From positions 1 through 26,745 of IMG/VR virus record IMGVR_UViG_3300017951_000098: DNA of 26,745 nt. The stretch is one strand, 5' to 3'. Below are positions 1 through 6,842 of this stretch, in pieces. The notes below the pieces were generated by a model, which was not told the origin of the DNA, searched no databases, and saw only the letters and a list, made by a program, of their open reading frames with translations. Origin of the DNA: a virus. How positions within the stretch are numbered: position 1 is the first letter of the stretch; each line of letters opens with the position of its first letter. Position numbers and translations under genes: made by a program.

Positions 1-1
1 A

Positions 2-2350
2 GCAACAGCAGCTGCTGGCAGCGCAAGCAACGCAAGTCAATCCGCTGCGAATGCAGCTTCTAGTGCAACTCAAGCAGCTACAAGTGAGTCCAATGCTGCT
101 GGTAGCGCGAGTTCAGCTTCTAGTTCAGCTACAAATGCGGCAGCGAGTGAAAGCAACGCTAGTCAATCCGAGGCCAATGCAGCTTCAAGCGAAACCAGTG
201 CCGCTACAAGTGAATCAAATGCAGCGGGCAGCGCGTCTGGTGCAGCTACTAGTGCTACAAATGCGGCTGCTAGCGCAAATGCAGCAAATACAAGCGCTGG
301 TAATGCAGCAACAAGTGAAACTGCTGCAGCCGGTAGTGCTACAAACGCAGCAGGTAGCGCTTCTATTGCCCAAAGTGAATCATCAAATGCAGCGAGTAGC
401 GCGACACAAGCTGCTGGCAGCGCGACCGCAGCGCAAACAAGCGCTAGTGGAGCTGCTTCTTCAGCTAGCGCTGCGGCAGCATCGGCTACTGCCTCCGCGT
501 ACAATTTTAATCAGATTACTGCCCGATTAGATGACGTATCGGGCAATTCGTCAGGTGTCACTATAGAGGAAGCGTATCAAGTAACGGCGACTAATCAAGA
601 CGACATAACAGATCTTGAAGGTCAGTACACAATTAAAATTGATACCGGGGGTACTGTTGCTGGTTTTGGGTTAGCAAGTTCTTCAAATACATTCAGCGGC
701 TCTAGTTCTGAATTTTATGTTCGCGCAGACCGGTTTGCTGTTTTACCTGCGACAACAGTTTCAAATGGATCTTTCCCGACTACTAATCTTTACGCCGGGC
801 GTACTGTATATCGTAGCGATTTAGACGAGACTTATTATTACGACGCAGATAATACTCAGTGGAGTACAACATTAACTCATTTACCGTTTGCGGTTATAAC
901 TAGTCCAACAACGCTGCAAGGCGAAACAGTGCCTGCCGGTGTTTATATTGACACTGCTTTTATGAATAAAGGCCGTGTCCTTGACCTAATTGCAGGCAGC
1001 GTTGTTGCTGATTTTATAACAGCGACAGCAGCTCTAACCGCGCCAAATATCTTTGGCGGCACATTTAACATGGGGCAAATCAGTTACAACAATAGTACTG
1101 ATCCCCGTGATTGGACTATTACTAATAGTAATACACGCGCTAGTAATTTCTCTGTCGATGCACTCGGCGTGATGCATGCCAACTCTGCTGTGATGGAAGG
1201 CGTTACGATCAAGGCTCCTGACGGTACGGTGCTTGTTGACGCAGGTGGCATGACCGGGAGCAGCGGCGGTAATCTTGTTTATAACGCGAATTTTAGACGT
1301 GGTGAGCTTACTTTTAACGAAAACACGTCGACGTGGACAGAAGACACAGCAGATATTGATGGATTTGTTAGCTATAGCGGCACGGTATTAGAGCGAAATG
1401 ACCTTGGCTACATACGTGCTGGTGATAATTCAACTGGCACTGGGTATGTCCGCTCTAATACGCAGCGTTTTCCAGTAGTGCCGGGAGAAAAACTATACGT
1501 TTATGCACAGACGAGTACTTTAACTGGGCTGTGGATGGCAGTTACGTTTTACTCTCATTCAGATGGCACATCGACAACTGGGTCTGTGGGGACCGTTTCC
1601 GCGTCAAATTCAAATGGTGACTTTGACTCCGAAGCGATTACTGCGGGTGGGAATAATCGACAGTCGTCTATTGCAGCGATAACAGTCCCAGCTTCTGCTG
1701 AGTATGGGGAAATTAGATTCGGTTCTAATACGGGTGATTACGTCTATTACTACAATGTAGGTGTATCACGAACCCCGCCGCAGATTACACCTAAGTATGT
1801 GTCTACATATATTCGTGATCTTTCGGTCGATACACTTCAGATTGCGGGCAATGCTGTCACCGTTCCTATCGGTGTTGATGATATTAATGTTGGTGACTGG
1901 GTAGCGTATTCCGGCACTACTTCTGATACTGCTATTGGCACTAACTGGGGGCTTGCGGCGCACACTGGGAGCGCAGGTGGACAAACAGCGGTTCCTCTGA
2001 GCTGGGATGATGCTGACAAAGCTCCCGAGGCGATTAATCTTATAGCCTGCATTAATGTTCTTGGTCAGTCCGGTAGCGCTCATAAAACTGTGCGCGTCCG
2101 TTTGATTCGGTCAACCAGCCCTACGTTTTCTTCTAATGTGATTCAGGTTCAGCAGGTGGGGGGGTCGCAACGCACGGATTTCAGTGCGACTTATTCGCTG
2201 AATGCCACTATCGACGTGTCGTCTGCGAATCTTCAGCCAAACACAAACTATTACTTTGGCTTGCAAGTTCACGCAAATGATCAGGTAAACAGCACTGCGC
2301 CTTATAAGATAGGGGCTAATGGTTTGACGGTATTGGCGGCTAAGAAATGA
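2..2350 (+). CDS. Tail fibre / host-specificity protein, 5'-truncated by window edge
   Basis: The reading frame is open from the first bases of the window to a stop at 2348-2350, so the N-terminus lies outside. Residues 1-165 or so are a low-complexity Ala/Ser/Asn/Thr repeat (units such as SNAASSAT, SNAAGSAS), as in the stalk of lambda Stf-type side fibres. Then comes a region (TIEEAYQVTATNQDDI... FYVRADRFAVLP) resembling the DUF1983/gpJ C-terminal module of lambdoid tail-tip proteins, then a beta-rich C-terminal half with NLVYNANF and IRDLSVDTLQIAGNAVTVP, typical of fibre heads. It probably forms a trimeric fibre for receptor binding. A GTG at 929 could be mistaken for a start, but the continuous repeat-containing frame upstream argues against that. 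The stop overlaps the next start (ATGA). Confidence 0.88.
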   Translation, partial: ATAAAGSASNASQSAANAASSATQAATSESNAAGSASSASSSATNAAASESNASQSEANAASSETSAATSESNAAGSASGAATSATNAAASANAANTSAGNAATSETAAAGSATNAAGSASIAQSESSNAASSATQAAGSATAAQTSASGAASSASAAAASATASAYNFNQITARLDDVSGNSSGVTIEEAYQVTATNQDDITDLEGQYTIKIDTGGTVAGFGLASSSNTFSGSSSEFYVRADRFAVLPATTVSNGSFPTTNLYAGRTVYRSDLDETYYYDADNTQWSTTLTHLPFAVITSPTTLQGETVPAGVYIDTAFMNKGRVLDLIAGSVVADFITATAALTAPNIFGGTFNMGQISYNNSTDPRDWTITNSNTRASNFSVDALGVMHANSAVMEGVTIKAPDGTVLVDAGGMTGSSGGNLVYNANFRRGELTFNENTSTWTEDTADIDGFVSYSGTVLERNDLGYIRAGDNSTGTGYVRSNTQRFPVVPGEKLYVYAQTSTLTGLWMAVTFYSHSDGTSTTGSVGTVSASNSNGDFDSEAITAGGNNRQSSIAAITVPASAEYGEIRFGSNTGDYVYYYNVGVSRTPPQITPKYVSTYIRDLSVDTLQIAGNAVTVPIGVDDINVGDWVAYSGTTSDTAIGTNWGLAAHTGSAGGQTAVPLSWDDADKAPEAINLIACINVLGQSGSAHKTVRVRLIRSTSPTFSSNVIQVQQVGGSQRTDFSATYSLNATIDVSSANLQPNTNYYFGLQVHANDQVNSTAPYKIGANGLTVLAAKK

Positions 2351-2916
2351 GCACATTAATTTCATTTGATAGTCAGGGAAAAATTATAGGTCGCACAAGT
2401 GCACCCGCAGCGATGGTTGAACGGGCGGCAGAAGGGTCCGATTTTGCGATTGCCGTAGATGGCATTTTTGCAACAGAGCAGACTCATTACGTTGAAGACG
2501 GTGCTTTGGTAGAAAAGCCAGATCGCCCAACTGACGAGCATATCTTTAATTACGCCACGAAACAGTGGGTTTATGACCTGACCAATCATCGGCTACAGAA
2601 ATGGGCTGAGATTAAAGCGGCTCGTGACACTGAAGAATTCAGCACTTTTACATGGAGCACGCACACGTTTCAGTGTGATGAAACAAGTCAACGCCGCATA
2701 CAAGGCGCTGTTCAGTTAGCTCAGCTTGACTCTACTACTACCCTGGATTGGACATTAGCAGACAACACAGTACAGACATTTAACGCGACGGAGCTGCAGC
2801 AGATAGGGCAGGCGCTTGCAGCACACGTCAACGCATGTCACGTCAAATCCCGTACAAAACGTGGGGAAATAGACGCTGCAACGACTCAAACTGCGCTCGA
2901 CGCAATTACTTGGTGA
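2347..2916 (+). CDS. DUF4376 tail-fibre-associated protein (possible fibre assembly protein)
   Basis: A 189-aa protein whose ATG overlaps the tail-fibre stop by 4 bases, implying translational coupling. The C-terminal half carries the signature of DUF4376 proteins found next to phage tail fibres: RLQKWAEIKAARD, then FTWSTHTFQCDETSQRRIQGAVQLAQ, WTLADNT, ELQQIGQALAAHVNACHVKSRTKR. The N-terminal ~80 residues look like the small beta domain of tail-fibre assembly proteins (GKIIGRTSAP, YVEDGALVEKPDRP). Role as fibre chaperone or distal fibre component is inferred from position; the fold assignment is from remembered family motifs. Confidence 0.8.
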   Translation: MSTLISFDSQGKIIGRTSAPAAMVERAAEGSDFAIAVDGIFATEQTHYVEDGALVEKPDRPTDEHIFNYATKQWVYDLTNHRLQKWAEIKAARDTEEFSTFTWSTHTFQCDETSQRRIQGAVQLAQLDSTTTLDWTLADNTVQTFNATELQQIGQALAAHVNACHVKSRTKRGEIDAATTQTALDAITW

Positions 2917-2924
2917 GGTGAGAA

Positions 2925-3032
2925 ATGCATAAGGGTAAACAGTGTTACATTAACGAAAAGCCCGGCAAGAAGCAGAAGATGCCGAAATCTAAACCTGCTC
3001 GTGGGTATACAAAAAAGAAGAGCAAGAATTAG
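2925..3032 (+). CDS. 35-aa lysine-rich peptide
   Basis: ATG at 2925 is preceded by a good Shine-Dalgarno (GAGGTGAG), 8 nt after the stop of the DUF4376 gene. The product is 35 residues, strongly basic (KPGKKQKMPKSK, YTKKKSKN), with one Cys. Tiny basic proteins at the end of tail operons are common in marine phages, but no function is known. Its stop codon touches the first attP direct repeat. No transmembrane segment is visible. Confidence 0.6.
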   Translation: MHKGKQCYINEKPGKKQKMPKSKPARGYTKKKSKN

Positions 3033-3052
3033 GTACAGTTTTGGGTACAGTT
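3032..3052 (+). promoter_or_regulatory. Left pair of putative integrase arm-type sites (GGTACAGTT x2)
   Basis: GGTACAGTT occurs at 3032-3040 and 3044-3052, 12 bp apart in direct orientation. The same 9-mer (GGTACARTT) recurs as a second pair at 3236-3255 on the other side of the tRNA-derived core. Paired direct repeats flanking a core are the arrangement of arm-type sites bound by the N-terminal domain of lambda-like integrases. Confidence 0.6.
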
Positions 3053-3091
3053 GAAGTCAAAAAGTGTCTAAATAAGACCTATATTCCTGTC

Positions 3092-3106
3092 TAGTAGATG
3101 CTACTA
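3092..3106. repeat. Inverted repeat TAGTAG-ATG-CTACTA in left att arm
   Basis: A perfect 6-bp inverted repeat with a 3-bp spacer lies between the left arm-type repeats and the attP core. It could be a site for the excisionase-like protein or another accessory factor; this is inferred only from symmetry and location. Confidence 0.35.
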
Positions 3107-3145
3107 AAACCAAGAAAGTCTAACTAAATCAGTTGATTACGATCT

Positions 3146-3165
3146 GATTCCGACCCGAGCCTCCA
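3146..3165 (+). other. attP: attP core: 3' end of tRNA-Cys
   Basis: The 20 bases starting GATTCCGACC and ending GCCTCCA read as a tRNA 3' end: last part of the T-loop (GATT), T-stem 3' strand (CCGAC), 7-nt acceptor 3' strand (CCGAGCC), discriminator T and CCA. A U73 discriminator with GCCTCCA is characteristic of bacterial tRNA-Cys. The rest of the tRNA is absent upstream, so this is the identity block of an attP site rather than a tRNA gene. It lies about 100 bp upstream of the integrase start and centrally between the two pairs of arm-type repeats. Confidence 0.75.
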
Positions 3166-3170
3166 CAGAA

Positions 3171-3196
3171 AACGGCCTTTGTAAGTGCCTGTTTTT
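3171..3196 (+). terminator. Weak rho-independent terminator after tail operon
   Basis: AAC-GGC pairs with GCC-T-GTT (one bulged T), with a 10-nt loop, and runs into TTTTT. It would end rightward late transcription before int, and could also be the terminator acquired with the host tRNA 3' flank. The stem is short and the loop large, so confidence is low. Confidence 0.35.
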
Positions 3197-3197
3197 G

Positions 3198-3226
3198 TTG
3201 ATATTAAAAAATCGCTGTTGTAATTT
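3198..3226 (+). promoter_or_regulatory. Putative sigma70 promoter of integrase
   Basis: TTGATA (3198-3203), 17-bp spacer, TAATTT (3221-3226). The predicted start near 3233 lies directly before the right pair of GGTACARTT repeats, so integrase bound to its arm sites could repress its own transcription. Confidence 0.5.
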
Positions 3227-3235
3227 CTATCAAAA

Positions 3236-3255
3236 GGTACAATTTAGGTACAGTT
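3236..3255 (+). promoter_or_regulatory. Right pair of putative integrase arm-type sites
   Basis: GGTACAATT (3236-3244) and GGTACAGTT (3247-3255), 11 bp apart, same orientation and sequence as the pair at 3032-3052. The pair lies between the predicted int promoter and the int start codon. Confidence 0.6.
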
Positions 3256-3268
3256 GATAGGAGCCAAG

Positions 3269-4315
3269 ATGGCGTCGATACAGCAAAGAGGCGATAAGTG
3301 GCGGGCGGTTGTTAGGAAAGCAGGATATCCAACGACTGTCCAAACATTTGACACTAAAACTGAAGCCAGACAGTGGGCAAAGCGGACGGAAGCAGACATT
3401 GAGTCCGGCGCTTTGTTGGCACGCAAGCGACAATCACAAAAGAAAACTACGTTTGGCGACCTGATTGATCGTTACATTGAAGAAGTCCATCCGCTCAACA
3501 ATTTCTGCGAATCCAAAATTGCTACTTACCGGCTGACGCAACGCGACATCGGGCACTACAAGCTGCATGAGATTACGATTGAAAAAGTCTTGGACTATGG
3601 GCGGCAACGTAGGCTTGGTACAGACGACAGGAAAGGTGTAGCACGAAGCACGCTTAATACTCAGCTGCAGTATATGGCGGAGCTTGTTGAGTTTGCTCGC
3701 ATCTCATGGGACATGCCATTTGAAACAAACCCTGTGAGAGACGCGCGCTACGCGCTTGCAAAGATGAAGTTGGTGGGTCCGAGTCGCAAGCGTGCACGTA
3801 GGCTTGCTTCTGGCGAGTACGAAAAACTTATGGAAGCGTCAAAAGGACACTGGATCTCACACTTTATTGTTATTGCTGTGCACAACGCTATGCGTCTTGG
3901 GGAGATACACCGGCAGACTTGGGAAGATGTGGACTTTGACAATCGCACACTAACTATCCGAGACCGCAAAGATCCTCATGAGAAAGAAGGCAACGATGAA
4001 ACAATCCCCATGCTCCATGAGACATGGACCCTGCTTCATGGTTTATGGTTGTGCAGCAAGCAGCGGGGCAGGGTGTTTTGTCAGGTGGCTACAGCGGGTG
4101 CTGTGTCAGACAAGTTTGCAGACGTTGCCCAGTTAGCCGGATGTCCTGATCTGCGTTTTCATGATCTTAGACACGAGGCATGTAGCCGTTTGTTTGAGCA
4201 AGGGCTTTCAATAGAACAGGTAGCCTTGGTATCCGGTCATAAGTCATGGGACACCTTGAAGCGCTACACGCAGCTGAAACCTGGAGAGGTGTTGGCTGTT
4301 ATAGAGGGTAATTAA
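3269..4315 (+). CDS. int: Tyrosine site-specific integrase
   Basis: A 348-aa phage integrase. ATG at 3269 follows TAGGAG by 5 nt; a TTG at 3254 lies in frame but inside the arm repeat and has no ribosome site. Domains: N-terminal arm-binding domain (about 1-50, SIQQRGDKWRAVVRKAGYPTTVQTF), SAM-like core-binding domain (60-165), catalytic domain (180-348). All catalytic residues are visible: R209 (AMRLGE), K234 (DRKDP), H298/R301 (HDLRHE), H324 (GHKSW) and nucleophile Y333 (KRYTQL). It should recombine the adjacent attP with a host tRNA-Cys gene. It is convergent with the xis-like gene and overlaps its end by 17 bp. Confidence 0.95.
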   Translation: MASIQQRGDKWRAVVRKAGYPTTVQTFDTKTEARQWAKRTEADIESGALLARKRQSQKKTTFGDLIDRYIEEVHPLNNFCESKIATYRLTQRDIGHYKLHEITIEKVLDYGRQRRLGTDDRKGVARSTLNTQLQYMAELVEFARISWDMPFETNPVRDARYALAKMKLVGPSRKRARRLASGEYEKLMEASKGHWISHFIVIAVHNAMRLGEIHRQTWEDVDFDNRTLTIRDRKDPHEKEGNDETIPMLHETWTLLHGLWLCSKQRGRVFCQVATAGAVSDKFADVAQLAGCPDLRFHDLRHEACSRLFEQGLSIEQVALVSGHKSWDTLKRYTQLKPGEVLAVIEGN

Positions 4316-4508
4316 TGACTTTTGATTCAAGGTAAGCAGCAACTTCGGGCGTGGGAAATAAATATTTTTTACCGTTTTTGATATAAGGCAGCGTTAATTT
4401 ACCGCGCGCTGCCTGTTTGTAAATTGCATCCTTTTGTACTTTGAGAAGGTCTGCCATTTCACAGAGGTCCATAAACGGACCATACTTTTCAAGAAGTATC
4501 TGTTCCAT
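4299..4508 (-). CDS. Excisionase-like / AlpA-type HTH DNA-binding protein
   Basis: A 69-aa protein with a MerR/AlpA-like winged helix: FMDLCEMADLLKVQKDAIYKQAARGKLTLPYIKNGKKYLFPTPEVAAYLES. The pattern (helix, recognition helix, wing with KxGKKYLF, then a helix starting xPEVAAYLES) is that of phage excisionases and AlpA regulators. It overlaps the 3' end of int convergently and lies at the distal end of the leftward operon, the position expected of a recombination directionality factor. The start overlaps the DUF3310 gene stop by 20 nt. Function as Xis is inferred from size and position. Confidence 0.75.
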   Translation of the reverse strand: MEQILLEKYGPFMDLCEMADLLKVQKDAIYKQAARGKLTLPYIKNGKKYLFPTPEVAAYLESKVINYPL

Positions 4509-4752
4509 CGTGGAAGGTTCCTAAGAGTCGATTTAAATACCACCTTGCCTTTTCAAGGTCTTGTATTGGTTTGCCTTTGTATTGATATCGCCAAAGATAT
4601 TTAAGGCAATTTCCTTTGAGGTAACCCTGAAATTCGTCTCGAGACATTGATGCTTGGATTGCTGCAATACATTCAATGTTGCCGCTGTTGTAATGACTTG
4701 GTTTGTTTACCTCGTCTTGAATATTACCTTGACTAATATCGTTTTTCATCAT
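4489..4752 (-). CDS. DUF3310 protein (T7 gp1.7-like)
   Basis: About 87 aa with the DUF3310 signature: VNKPSHYNSGNIECIAAIQ, FQGYLKGNCLKYLWRYQYKGKPIQDLEKARWYLNRLL. The family includes T7 gp1.7, a nucleoside monophosphate kinase-like protein, so a role in nucleotide supply during replication is possible. ATG at 4752 (or the adjacent ATG at 4749, 7 nt from TTGAGA) is preferred over an in-frame TTG at 4761. One of the nine RTTAGYNNNGSTAAT sites lies inside its first codons. Confidence 0.85.
   Translation of the reverse strand: MMKNDISQGNIQDEVNKPSHYNSGNIECIAAIQASMSRDEFQGYLKGNCLKYLWRYQYKGKPIQDLEKARWYLNRLLGTFHDGTDTS
4723..4737 (-). promoter_or_regulatory. Operator-like site, within DUF3310 gene start
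   Basis: ATTAGTCAAGGTAAT on the - strand, followed by AT to give a TAATAT -10-like hexamer. It matches the 15-bp consensus RTTAGYNNNGSTAAT found nine times in the window. It lies in the 5' coding part of the DUF3310 gene, where a bound protein could act as a roadblock or control an internal promoter for the xis-like gene. No good -35 is seen. Confidence 0.55.
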
Positions 4753-4779
4753 TAATCTCAAATAAAACTGTTTTTTTGC

Positions 4780-5370
4780 TCAATTAATTACATAAGTTAA
4801 AAGTGGCAAGAGTTTTGCTTCTAATGTGTTGGAAGGAGGGCAATTTGGTATGGCTATTACTTCGAGCGTATCGTAATTTTTACGTTTGATGATATACCAC
4901 TCGGGTGTTCTACCGGGTGTGAGTCGAGGTTTTTCAAGTTTTAGCATATTGGAACACAAGACCATTTGACCGCTATACCCAATAGGTCGCAGGTCTTTTT
5001 CCAGACGAATAGCGCAAACAGCTTTGTTATTTTCTTCGCAGACTGTAGTAATAATACGTCTTCTATAAGCTATTTCGTGGAAGTTTGGGGGTGTTTTTGG
5101 GTAGACATACAGCACGGGGACGCGAATGCGTTGCGCTTCTATTGGTTTAAAATCTGGATCGATTTCTAAAGGGTCGACTTCGAGGAAATTAGCAAGCTTA
5201 GCAACGGCTTCAGCGTGCAGTTCAGTCATGTTGTTTAGATACTGACTAAACGCTCCTTGTGTCCAGCCTAATGCAACAGCTGCTTGGGTTTGGTTTATTT
5301 CTAGTTGATGCTTTTTTTGATCCCATATACGTCTCAGATTTTGTACCGCTTTGGGCAATTGTCCGCCCAT
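4780..5370 (-). CDS. XRE/CI-like phage repressor
   Basis: A 196-aa protein with an N-terminal Cro/CI-type HTH (about residues 27-60: TQAAVALGWTQGAFSQYLNN, then LHAEAVAKLANFLEVDPLEIDP). The C-terminal part (VPVLYVYPKTPPNF... AVCAIRLEKDL... YSGQMVLCSN) is shaped like a LexA/CI dimerisation region, but no GDSM-type serine or partner lysine motif of an S24 peptidase is visible, so RecA-stimulated self-cleavage is doubtful. ATG follows AGGAGG by 8 nt. It is transcribed in the same direction as the replication genes rather than divergently, and an RTTAGYNNNGSTAAT site lies 33 bp upstream, suggesting autoregulation. It is the best candidate for the protein that binds the nine dispersed sites. Confidence 0.8.
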   Translation of the reverse strand: MGGQLPKAVQNLRRIWDQKKHQLEINQTQAAVALGWTQGAFSQYLNNMTELHAEAVAKLANFLEVDPLEIDPDFKPIEAQRIRVPVLYVYPKTPPNFHEIAYRRRIITTVCEENNKAVCAIRLEKDLRPIGYSGQMVLCSNMLKLEKPRLTPGRTPEWYIIKRKNYDTLEVIAIPNCPPSNTLEAKLLPLLTYVIN

Positions 5371-5374
5371 GTTG

Positions 5375-5770
5375 CTATCCTCCTGATAAGCAGTGTTTCG
5401 TTATTAGCGCCGCTAACTCTTTGAAATTATAAGAGTTTGGCACAAGCTTATCTTGTGTTGATGTTGTTGTGATGTTGGGTCCGTAAAAAACTTGCGCTGA
5501 CTGCGCCCACCCCACAACCAGGAGAGTAGTTTGTCCGTACAAAGCAACTTTTGTCAACCAAATTTGCTGTAATTTGGATAAGCCAAAGGTGACCATTGTT
5601 GTTTTGCGTTTGGGTAGTTTTATGTACTTGTACTCAACCCACAAAGAACCGGCGGGTCCACAGTAGAAAGCATCAGGGACGCCGCCGGTATAGGTATCGT
5701 GGATTTTCCAGCGATACACTTCAGGTGAAAGATGCCGATGCACGGCTTTAATAAAGCCGTGCTCGTTCAA
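5375..5770 (-). CDS. VRR-NUC-like PD-(D/E)XK nuclease
   Basis: A 131-aa protein with a compact nuclease core: GGVPDAFYCG (D33), then LWVEYKYIK (E46-x-K48), i.e. PD...ExK with the short spacing of VRR-NUC and Holliday-junction-resolvase-like enzymes. The start is TTG at 5770, with TAGGT a few nt upstream and no other in-frame start before the motif. Such nucleases belong to the polA/SNF2/D5 replication cassettes of temperate phages, where they may resolve branched DNA. An operator-like site overlaps its 3' end. Confidence 0.8.
   Translation of the reverse strand: MNEHGFIKAVHRHLSPEVYRWKIHDTYTGGVPDAFYCGPAGSLWVEYKYIKLPKRKTTMVTFGLSKLQQIWLTKVALYGQTTLLVVGWAQSAQVFYGPNITTTSTQDKLVPNSYNFKELAALITKHCLSGG
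5403..5417 (-). promoter_or_regulatory. Operator-like site upstream of the repressor gene
   Basis: GTTAGCGGCGCTAAT on the - strand, followed by AA to give TAATAA. It lies 33 bp upstream of the repressor start codon, inside the end of the VRR-NUC gene. It matches the shared 15-bp consensus and would fit repressor autoregulation. Confidence 0.6.
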
Positions 5771-5776
5771 TCAAAC

Positions 5777-6463
5777 CTACTTATCGAAAGGCACGTTTGC
5801 ATACTCTTCGTATACATCCCCTGCTTTTTCGTAGGCTTCTTTTGTGGCCCAACCCAGCTTGTTAATAGTGATGTTCTGGTAGCTTGAGCCACCTGCTTTA
5901 GATGTCTTCAGCTCAGAACCCACTTCCCAAACTGTAGCAAAGCGGTCGCCACCAATGTTGCGGAGATTTGTGTTCCACAGCTTTGAGGTTTTGGCTTTGC
6001 TTTTGTTAAGGTGAAACATAACTGGCTGGTCCGCGACTTCACCTGTTTTTGGGTCAATAGTTAGTACCATGTGCGCGTGATTCTCATATATCTCGTAGTT
6101 TTGCTTGTTAGCATCTTCGAGATTATTGAGGTGCTCGTGCGCTTCAGCTTCTGTTTCAAAGTGATAAGCACGGTAGTCATTGACCTGTACGCCGTATTTT
6201 GGCTTGCAAGTCCAATAACAGAACACCGTGATATTGAGACAGGTAAAACTTTTTGGAAATCGCTCATCAGTCACGATGTTGCGAAAATCGCCCGGCTTCC
6301 AGTCGCCGTCACCTTCTTGTACTACCTTAGATGAAGCATGCACCTGTACAATCTGCGGAATGATAACGTTGTTACCAACGTTCTCGTTGCCGCGACCGAT
6401 GCCATCCATGACATCTTTGAGGTGAGCAGGGATTTTGTCTTCAAGAATTGCTAAGTTAGTCAT
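5777..6463 (-). CDS. Conserved phage protein, possible ssDNA-binding protein
   Basis: A 228-aa soluble protein with no catalytic motif that I can name. The N-terminus (IPAHLKDVMDGIGRGNENVGNNVIIPQIVQV) resembles a group of phage proteins encoded beside DNA polymerase and helicase genes, with a conserved GNENVG and IPxIxxxxA pattern. The middle is beta-rich (FTCLNITVFCYWTCKPKYGVQV, AHMVLTID, QPVMFHLNKSK) as in OB folds. In comparable cassettes the gene at this position encodes a DUF2815-type ssDNA-binding protein, so that role is suggested by context only. It sits between the VRR-NUC gene and a coiled-coil gene with gaps under 15 bp. Confidence 0.6.
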   Translation of the reverse strand: MTNLAILEDKIPAHLKDVMDGIGRGNENVGNNVIIPQIVQVHASSKVVQEGDGDWKPGDFRNIVTDERFPKSFTCLNITVFCYWTCKPKYGVQVNDYRAYHFETEAEAHEHLNNLEDANKQNYEIYENHAHMVLTIDPKTGEVADQPVMFHLNKSKAKTSKLWNTNLRNIGGDRFATVWEVGSELKTSKAGGSSYQNITINKLGWATKEAYEKAGDVYEEYANVPFDK

Positions 6464-6476
6464 CTTTGGTTTCCTA

Positions 6477-6842
6477 TTAATTTACACGTATTGCTATTTT
6501 GCGAAGCTCTCGCGGTGTTACTCCAGGGATTGCAACGCCCAAAGCCCACAGTTCTCTGCATGCAGTGCTTGATAGCCGGCGTTGTAAAACTTCAAAGTTG
6601 CGTGTCTCTGCAAGCCATTCAAAAAACTGTTCCCAGTCTTCGACTTGCGGTACAACTTCTTCACGGACAGCTACAGATGCAGCGTCGTTTGCTGCTTTGG
6701 TCTGCCCTTGTTGATCTAATGTCTGGATGAGATCCCAGTCGAGTTCGCTTTTTTGCTTGTTAAGCTCTTTAAGTTGAGCATTAACATCATCAATTGCTTT
6801 TTTGTTAGCAACGCGTTTTTCGATTATGTCACCTAGGTTCAT
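6477..6842 (-). CDS. Hypothetical protein with N-terminal coiled coil
   Basis: A 121-aa protein. Residues 1-45 (EKRVANKKAIDDVNAQLKELNKQKSEL) form a predicted coiled coil; the C-terminal half is a helical domain (WEQFFEWLAETRNFEVLQRR, STACRELWALGVAIPGVTPRELRKIAIRVN). ATG overlaps the helicase stop (ATGA) and follows AAGGA by 7 nt, so it is co-translated with the helicase. The layout (coiled coil plus small helical domain next to a helicase) recalls small phage replication accessory proteins, but no family is recognised. Confidence 0.7.
   Translation of the reverse strand: MNLGDIIEKRVANKKAIDDVNAQLKELNKQKSELDWDLIQTLDQQGQTKAANDAASVAVREEVVPQVEDWEQFFEWLAETRNFEVLQRRLSSTACRELWALGVAIPGVTPRELRKIAIRVN

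Noticed and set aside
163-504. Antisense Ala/Val-rich frame over the tail fibre stalk
   Set aside because: Mirror of the same repeat bias, no ribosome site.
51-530. Alternative frame (Gln/Leu-rich) over the tail fibre stalk
   Set aside because: Open only because of the repeated codons; the Ala/Ser frame continues into a well-formed protein to 2350.
929-931. GTG as the start of the tail fibre gene
   Set aside because: The same frame is open upstream to the window edge with fibre-like sequence.
1117-1131. Palindrome ATTACTAATAGTAAT in the tail fibre gene
   Set aside because: Resembles the operator but differs at fixed positions 5 and 10; lies deep in coding sequence.
3146-3165. attL or attR of an integrated prophage
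   Set aside because: No complete tRNA upstream, and phage genes lie on both sides, so attP is the better reading.
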